The position numbers and the translations under genes are program-made. This document shows, piece by piece, positions 60,876 to 64,000 of a DNA stretch of 64,000 bases. The notes under the pieces are model-generated. The model saw only the letters and a list, made by a program, of their open reading frames with translations, had not been told where the DNA came from and ran no database searches. Numbering within the stretch: position 1 is the first letter of the stretch; every line of letters starts with the position of its first letter. The stretch is from DAINRZ01 sp964634885 (GTDB lineage Bacteria > Bacteroidota > Ignavibacteria > Kapaibacteriales > UBA2268), in the NCBI GenBank assembly GCA_964634885.1, contig CAZWLN010000005.1, positions 1 through 64,000 on the forward strand. Direction: 5' to 3'.

Positions 60876-62930
60876 TTATTTCTCTATTCTTATCCTGGCG
60901 TCCACGGCAGTAACATAGTCGGGAGTGCCGAGGAGAGGGTTGAGGTCCATCTCGGCAATTTCCGGAGCCGCTTCGAGCAGGGCTGAAAGCCTTGAGATGA
61001 TGTCTGCAAACATCTCCTCGTTGGCGCCTTTCTGTCCACGTGCGCCTTTAACTAAGCCGTAAGACCTGAGGCTCCTGATCATCGCAAGGGCTTCCGGCTT
61101 GTCGATGGGTGTAAGGGACTTCGATACGTCTTTCAGTATCTCGATGAAAATACCGCCCATGCCGCACATCACGAGGTGGCCGAATTCGCCTTCCTTAGTG
61201 GCGCCGGTGAACAGTTCGATGCCCTTAAGCATCGGCTGAATCAGTACCGATGTTGCGTCGGCAATCGCCATAAGCCTGTCGAACTCTGACCGGACTTTGT
61301 CGTCGTCGCTGACGAACAGCGACACACCGCCGATGTCGGATTTGTGGATGGGGCCGACTACTTTCATTACTACCGGCATTCCCAGTTTGTGTGCTGCCTC
61401 GACAGCGGCTTCTTTTGTCTGAACGAGCGCTTCGCCGACGCGGCTGATGCCTGCTGCGTCGAGCAGCTGCTGAACTTTGTCGGGCGCCAGGTAACCGTTG
61501 CCGGCTTCATTGATGATGGTCCTGATCTTTACCTGGTCAATCTGCGGAGTAACAATCCTGGCCGCCGGTATCGGAGTATTGTAAACACGGGCAATCGCAG
61601 CGCCCAGTTGTACCTCGTCTTCGAAATTGATCCTGCCCAGTGACAGGAAGTCTTCGACAGCGTCTTTTGCCAGTATGGTACATGGCAGAACGGGGTAGAT
61701 GGGCTTGGAGCAGGTCTTCATCTTATTGTGAAGCAGCCTGTAAACCGGTTTCACATCAAAGAGGCCCGGCGTACCGAAGATGACAACTGAACCGTCGATT
61801 TTGTCGAAGTGGTTTTCTACATAATCAATGATTAATCCGAGTTGTTCGGCTGTACCTGTTGCCAGGAAATCTATCGGATTGCCGACGGCAGAGCCGTGGT
61901 AAAGCTGAGCCAGCAGTTCGTCGGCTTTCGGGCCTTCGAGGTGCGGCACGTTCATGCCTCTTTGAGAAAGGGCGTCGGTGAGCATTACCCCGGGGCCTCC
62001 GGCGTGTGTGATGACTGCAATGTTATTGCCTTTCAGTTCCAGGTGCGAAAGCACGCCGGCTGTGTATATCAGTTCTTCGCGGCTGTAGCACCTGACGATG
62101 CCGGCTTTGCGGAAGAGAGCGTTAACGGAGTCGTCCGAACCGGCGAGCGCTCCCGTATGGGAGGAAGCGGCGCGGGAACCGGCGTCGGTCATGCCTGCTT
62201 TGATTGCGCAGATATGGCAGCCCTTGAGAATGAGCGAGCGGGAATGTTGAAGGAATTTCTTAGGATTGTCCACCTTTTCGAGGTAGAGCATCTTGACGCG
62301 GGAGCTTTTCTTTTCGTCGAAGGTCAGGTCCCAGTGCTCGAGTACGTCTTCGACGCCGACCTGGGCACAGTTACCGACGGAGTACATACTCGCGAAAGTC
62401 AGGCCCATAGGGATGGCGGCTTCGAGAATGAAAACTGCCGTGGCGCCGGAACCTGTAACGAAATCGACGCCTTTCTTGTCGAGCTTGGGAATGGAGCCGC
62501 CGAAGGAACCTTTGTAACGGGGGGCAAAAACGCCGATGCAGTTCGGGCCGATCAGTGTGCCGCCAACGGAATCGATGATTTTTACTACCTCATCCTCAAG
62601 TTTTTTGCCTTCTTCACCTACTTCGCTGAAACCGGCAGAGATGATGATGAAAGCTTTTGTCCCTTTGTCCTGTGTAAGAGTCCGGACTGTGTCGGGAGTG
62701 TATTTCGCAGCCACAGCAATGATCGCGAGATCGACCTTAGGAACGTCTGCAAGGTCTTTAAAGCATTTGATGCCCTGTACGATGTCTTCTTTAGGATTGA
62801 CGGTGTACAACTGGCCGTCATAGCCTCCGTTAAGGATGTTCATTAAAATCCTGCCGCCTGGCTTTGTTACGTCGTTCGATGCACCGACAATGACAATACT
62901 GTCGGGATTCAACAATTCTTTTACTATCAT
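60876..62930 (-). CDS. acdAB: Acetate--CoA ligase (ADP-forming), fused alpha-beta
   Basis: 684 residues. Converts acetyl-CoA, ADP and phosphate to acetate, CoA and ATP, the energy-conserving end step of fermentation. Domains in order: CoA-binding (1-130, IVGASNDVTKPGGR), succinyl-CoA synthetase-like (about 150-290) with phosphohistidine His258 in SSHTGALAGSD, a second ligase domain (300-445), and an ATP-grasp domain (about 465-684) with MKVVGPIHKSDIGGV. The fused single-chain form is typical of bacterial and archaeal ACD. Cytoplasmic. The last 19 codons are duplicated at 59917-59985. It could also act on propionyl- or aryl-CoA; substrate preference cannot be read from sequence. Confidence 0.92.
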   Translation of the reverse strand: MIVKELLNPDSIVIVGASNDVTKPGGRILMNILNGGYDGQLYTVNPKEDIVQGIKCFKDLADVPKVDLAIIAVAAKYTPDTVRTLTQDKGTKAFIIISAGFSEVGEEGKKLEDEVVKIIDSVGGTLIGPNCIGVFAPRYKGSFGGSIPKLDKKGVDFVTGSGATAVFILEAAIPMGLTFASMYSVGNCAQVGVEDVLEHWDLTFDEKKSSRVKMLYLEKVDNPKKFLQHSRSLILKGCHICAIKAGMTDAGSRAASSHTGALAGSDDSVNALFRKAGIVRCYSREELIYTAGVLSHLELKGNNIAVITHAGGPGVMLTDALSQRGMNVPHLEGPKADELLAQLYHGSAVGNPIDFLATGTAEQLGLIIDYVENHFDKIDGSVVIFGTPGLFDVKPVYRLLHNKMKTCSKPIYPVLPCTILAKDAVEDFLSLGRINFEDEVQLGAAIARVYNTPIPAARIVTPQIDQVKIRTIINEAGNGYLAPDKVQQLLDAAGISRVGEALVQTKEAAVEAAHKLGMPVVMKVVGPIHKSDIGGVSLFVSDDDKVRSEFDRLMAIADATSVLIQPMLKGIELFTGATKEGEFGHLVMCGMGGIFIEILKDVSKSLTPIDKPEALAMIRSLRSYGLVKGARGQKGANEEMFADIISRLSALLEAAPEIAEMDLNPLLGTPDYVTAVDARIRIEK

Positions 62931-63245
62931 TTCCCGCCTAATAAATAATTCTTAATAATCATACCTAATGGCAAAACTATGAAAACTATATTATTTGGCA
63001 AAATAGTGAATGTAGTTTTTGAATTCCCGATATTCCGTAATAGAATCAGAAACGGTTAATCAAAGGCAGGGGGTGGGCGGTACGGCGATTCCAGTGAGCT
63101 CCCGGCGATTCCATCCGTATTTGCCGGCTCAATTTCGAGTGTTATCTCTTGTTTATGACAAAATAATGAAAAATATTTCTTTTTTTTCTCCAATTAACCT
63201 TAATTTAATGCTTTAGTATTTTGTAAATTATTTGAAAGTAAATTT
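62931..63245. other. Divergent intergenic region
   Basis: 315 bases between two divergent genes, so it holds both promoters. A short direct repeat, CGGCGATTCCA, occurs at 63083 and 63103. The right end is AT-rich. No gene is seen on either strand. Confidence 0.5.
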
Positions 63246-64000
63246 ATGAAAAGAATTCTACCTTTTATATTAATGTTTATTCTCCTGTCGTTGTCTCTCC
63301 ATTCCCAGATAACCATCGAGAGATCCCAGCTGAACTATGGTGTTGGTAAGGTTGGCGAAGTAAACGAGATTAAAGAATCCTACATATATAAAATTATCGA
63401 GGAAGTTCTTCCCGGCGCTAACATGTCGTGGAATATGTCAGACATCGAAACAGCTACTGCCGTCCAGCCCGTGACCAATACTGGAGTTGCCTCAACGGAT
63501 CCCTATCCGGACGCCGAATTGAAGGACACAAATATTTACAGGATTTTCGCTGTTTTCATCGGCGCCATGGAATATTACAATGTTACGGACGAATCGGTTT
63601 CCCTTATGGGATTCTGGCTCGATTCCGCCTATTCCAACTTTGGAGGCCAGATAGAAGGGGCGTTCCTGACTGTCCCGGCTCAAAAAGTTGACTATAAACC
63701 GGAATACAAACTGATGCAGTTCCCGATTACCTATAATCCTGACGAACCGGACGTATTCAATTGTATGCGTTCCATCAAATCGATGGTTACTATCCCGCAA
63801 ATGAATTATTTTGACGCCAATGTGGATTATGAGATATATTACGAAAGAGAAGTGAAAGCAAACGGTTGGGGCAAAGTGAAGATCGGCGCCTACGGCCAGG
63901 AGGTTAATGCCCTGATGGTAAGTATCAAGGAAACAGCCATCGACTCGATAAAGCTTAACGGCGCTCCGGTATCCCCGATGGAACTGGCGCTTCTCGGCCT
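63246..64000 (+). CDS. Secreted hypothetical protein, 5' part
   Basis: Starts at ATG 63246 and runs off the right edge, giving 251 residues. A signal peptide covers about 1-20 (LSLHS-QIT). The mature part is beta-rich with LMGFWLDSAYSNFGGQIEGAFL and MQFPITYNPDEPDVFNCMRS. The fragment SLHSQITIERSQLNYGVG resembles the start of T9SS-exported proteins in related genomes, but the C-terminal sorting domain would lie beyond the window. Family not recognised. Confidence 0.65.
   Translation, partial: MKRILPFILMFILLSLSLHSQITIERSQLNYGVGKVGEVNEIKESYIYKIIEEVLPGANMSWNMSDIETATAVQPVTNTGVASTDPYPDAELKDTNIYRIFAVFIGAMEYYNVTDESVSLMGFWLDSAYSNFGGQIEGAFLTVPAQKVDYKPEYKLMQFPITYNPDEPDVFNCMRSIKSMVTIPQMNYFDANVDYEIYYEREVKANGWGKVKIGAYGQEVNALMVSIKETAIDSIKLNGAPVSPMELALLG

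Noticed and set aside
61842..62846. 334-residue plus-strand protein
   Set aside because: Antisense to the well-supported ADP-forming acetyl-CoA synthetase; no domain.

Overview
The window looks like a chromosomal contig from an anaerobic or microaerophilic, free-living member of the Bacteroidota/Chlorobi superphylum, with a Kapabacteria- or Ignavibacteria-like flavour. The reasons are: many secreted proteins ending in type IX secretion (T9SS) sorting domains, paralogous OmpA-type outer-membrane proteins, a TonB-dependent receptor with a carboxypeptidase-regulatory plug, weak Shine-Dalgarno signals, and oxygen-avoiding metabolism (iron-sulphur L-serine dehydratase, ADP-forming acetyl-CoA synthetase, rubrerythrin with high-molecular-weight rubredoxin). 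No 16S rRNA is present, so the phylum is an inference. A run of exactly 100 N at 17935-18034 shows this is a scaffolded draft assembly.

Layout. 1-214: 5' part of an Rpn/PD-(D/E)XK transposase-nuclease. 311-5193: tandem-OmpA protein, a stand-alone acyltransferase domain, and an ATPase plus TOPRIM-like pair that resembles a two-gene defence module. 5351-8561: secreted protein plus DUF3160 protein. 8562-11304: a conspicuously AT-rich island of small lipoproteins bracketed by three copies of a repeat. 11305-17638: carbohydrate-binding beta-helix protein, T9SS partner, sialidase-like propeller, Cys-rich secreted protein. 17639-18541: gene-poor region with a heptanucleotide VNTR and the assembly gap. 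18542-21299: CoA-transferase, tRNA-Glu, acetyltransferase, coaE. 21305-35184: second tandem-OmpA protein, two paralogous giant secreted proteins, a LuxR-type response regulator, a DUF302 protein and an unknown protein. 35904-39637: four-gene plus-strand operon (FN3-like, metalloprotease, ABC ATPase, lytic transglycosylase). 39662-43751: DUF2867, a VOC-methyltransferase fusion and an extended L-serine dehydratase. 44126-49101: T9SS propeller, then divergently an ECF sigma factor, an anti-sigma factor fused to a putative outer-membrane barrel, and a lipoprotein. 49107-51414: PHP phosphoesterase, rubrerythrin, Hrb. 51731-56019: TPR, WD40 and T9SS secreted proteins with a 40-residue secreted peptide. 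56298-59750: metal cluster (HMA protein, TonB receptor, Cys/His-rich protein). 59870-62930: truncated DinD flanked by a duplicated 3' end of the adjacent ADP-forming acetyl-CoA synthetase. 63246-64000: 5' part of a secreted protein.

How it fits together. About eight proteins look like T9SS cargo destined for the cell surface, and the OmpA proteins and lytic transglycosylase serve envelope structure. Core energy metabolism is represented by amino-acid fermentation (serine to pyruvate) and acetyl-CoA to acetate with ATP formation, protected by peroxide- and oxygen-reducing rubredoxin proteins. The most unusual local systems are the dual-membrane anti-sigma operon, the repeat-bracketed lipoprotein island, the ATPase/TOPRIM-like pair, and the DinD insertion behind the acetyl-CoA synthetase.
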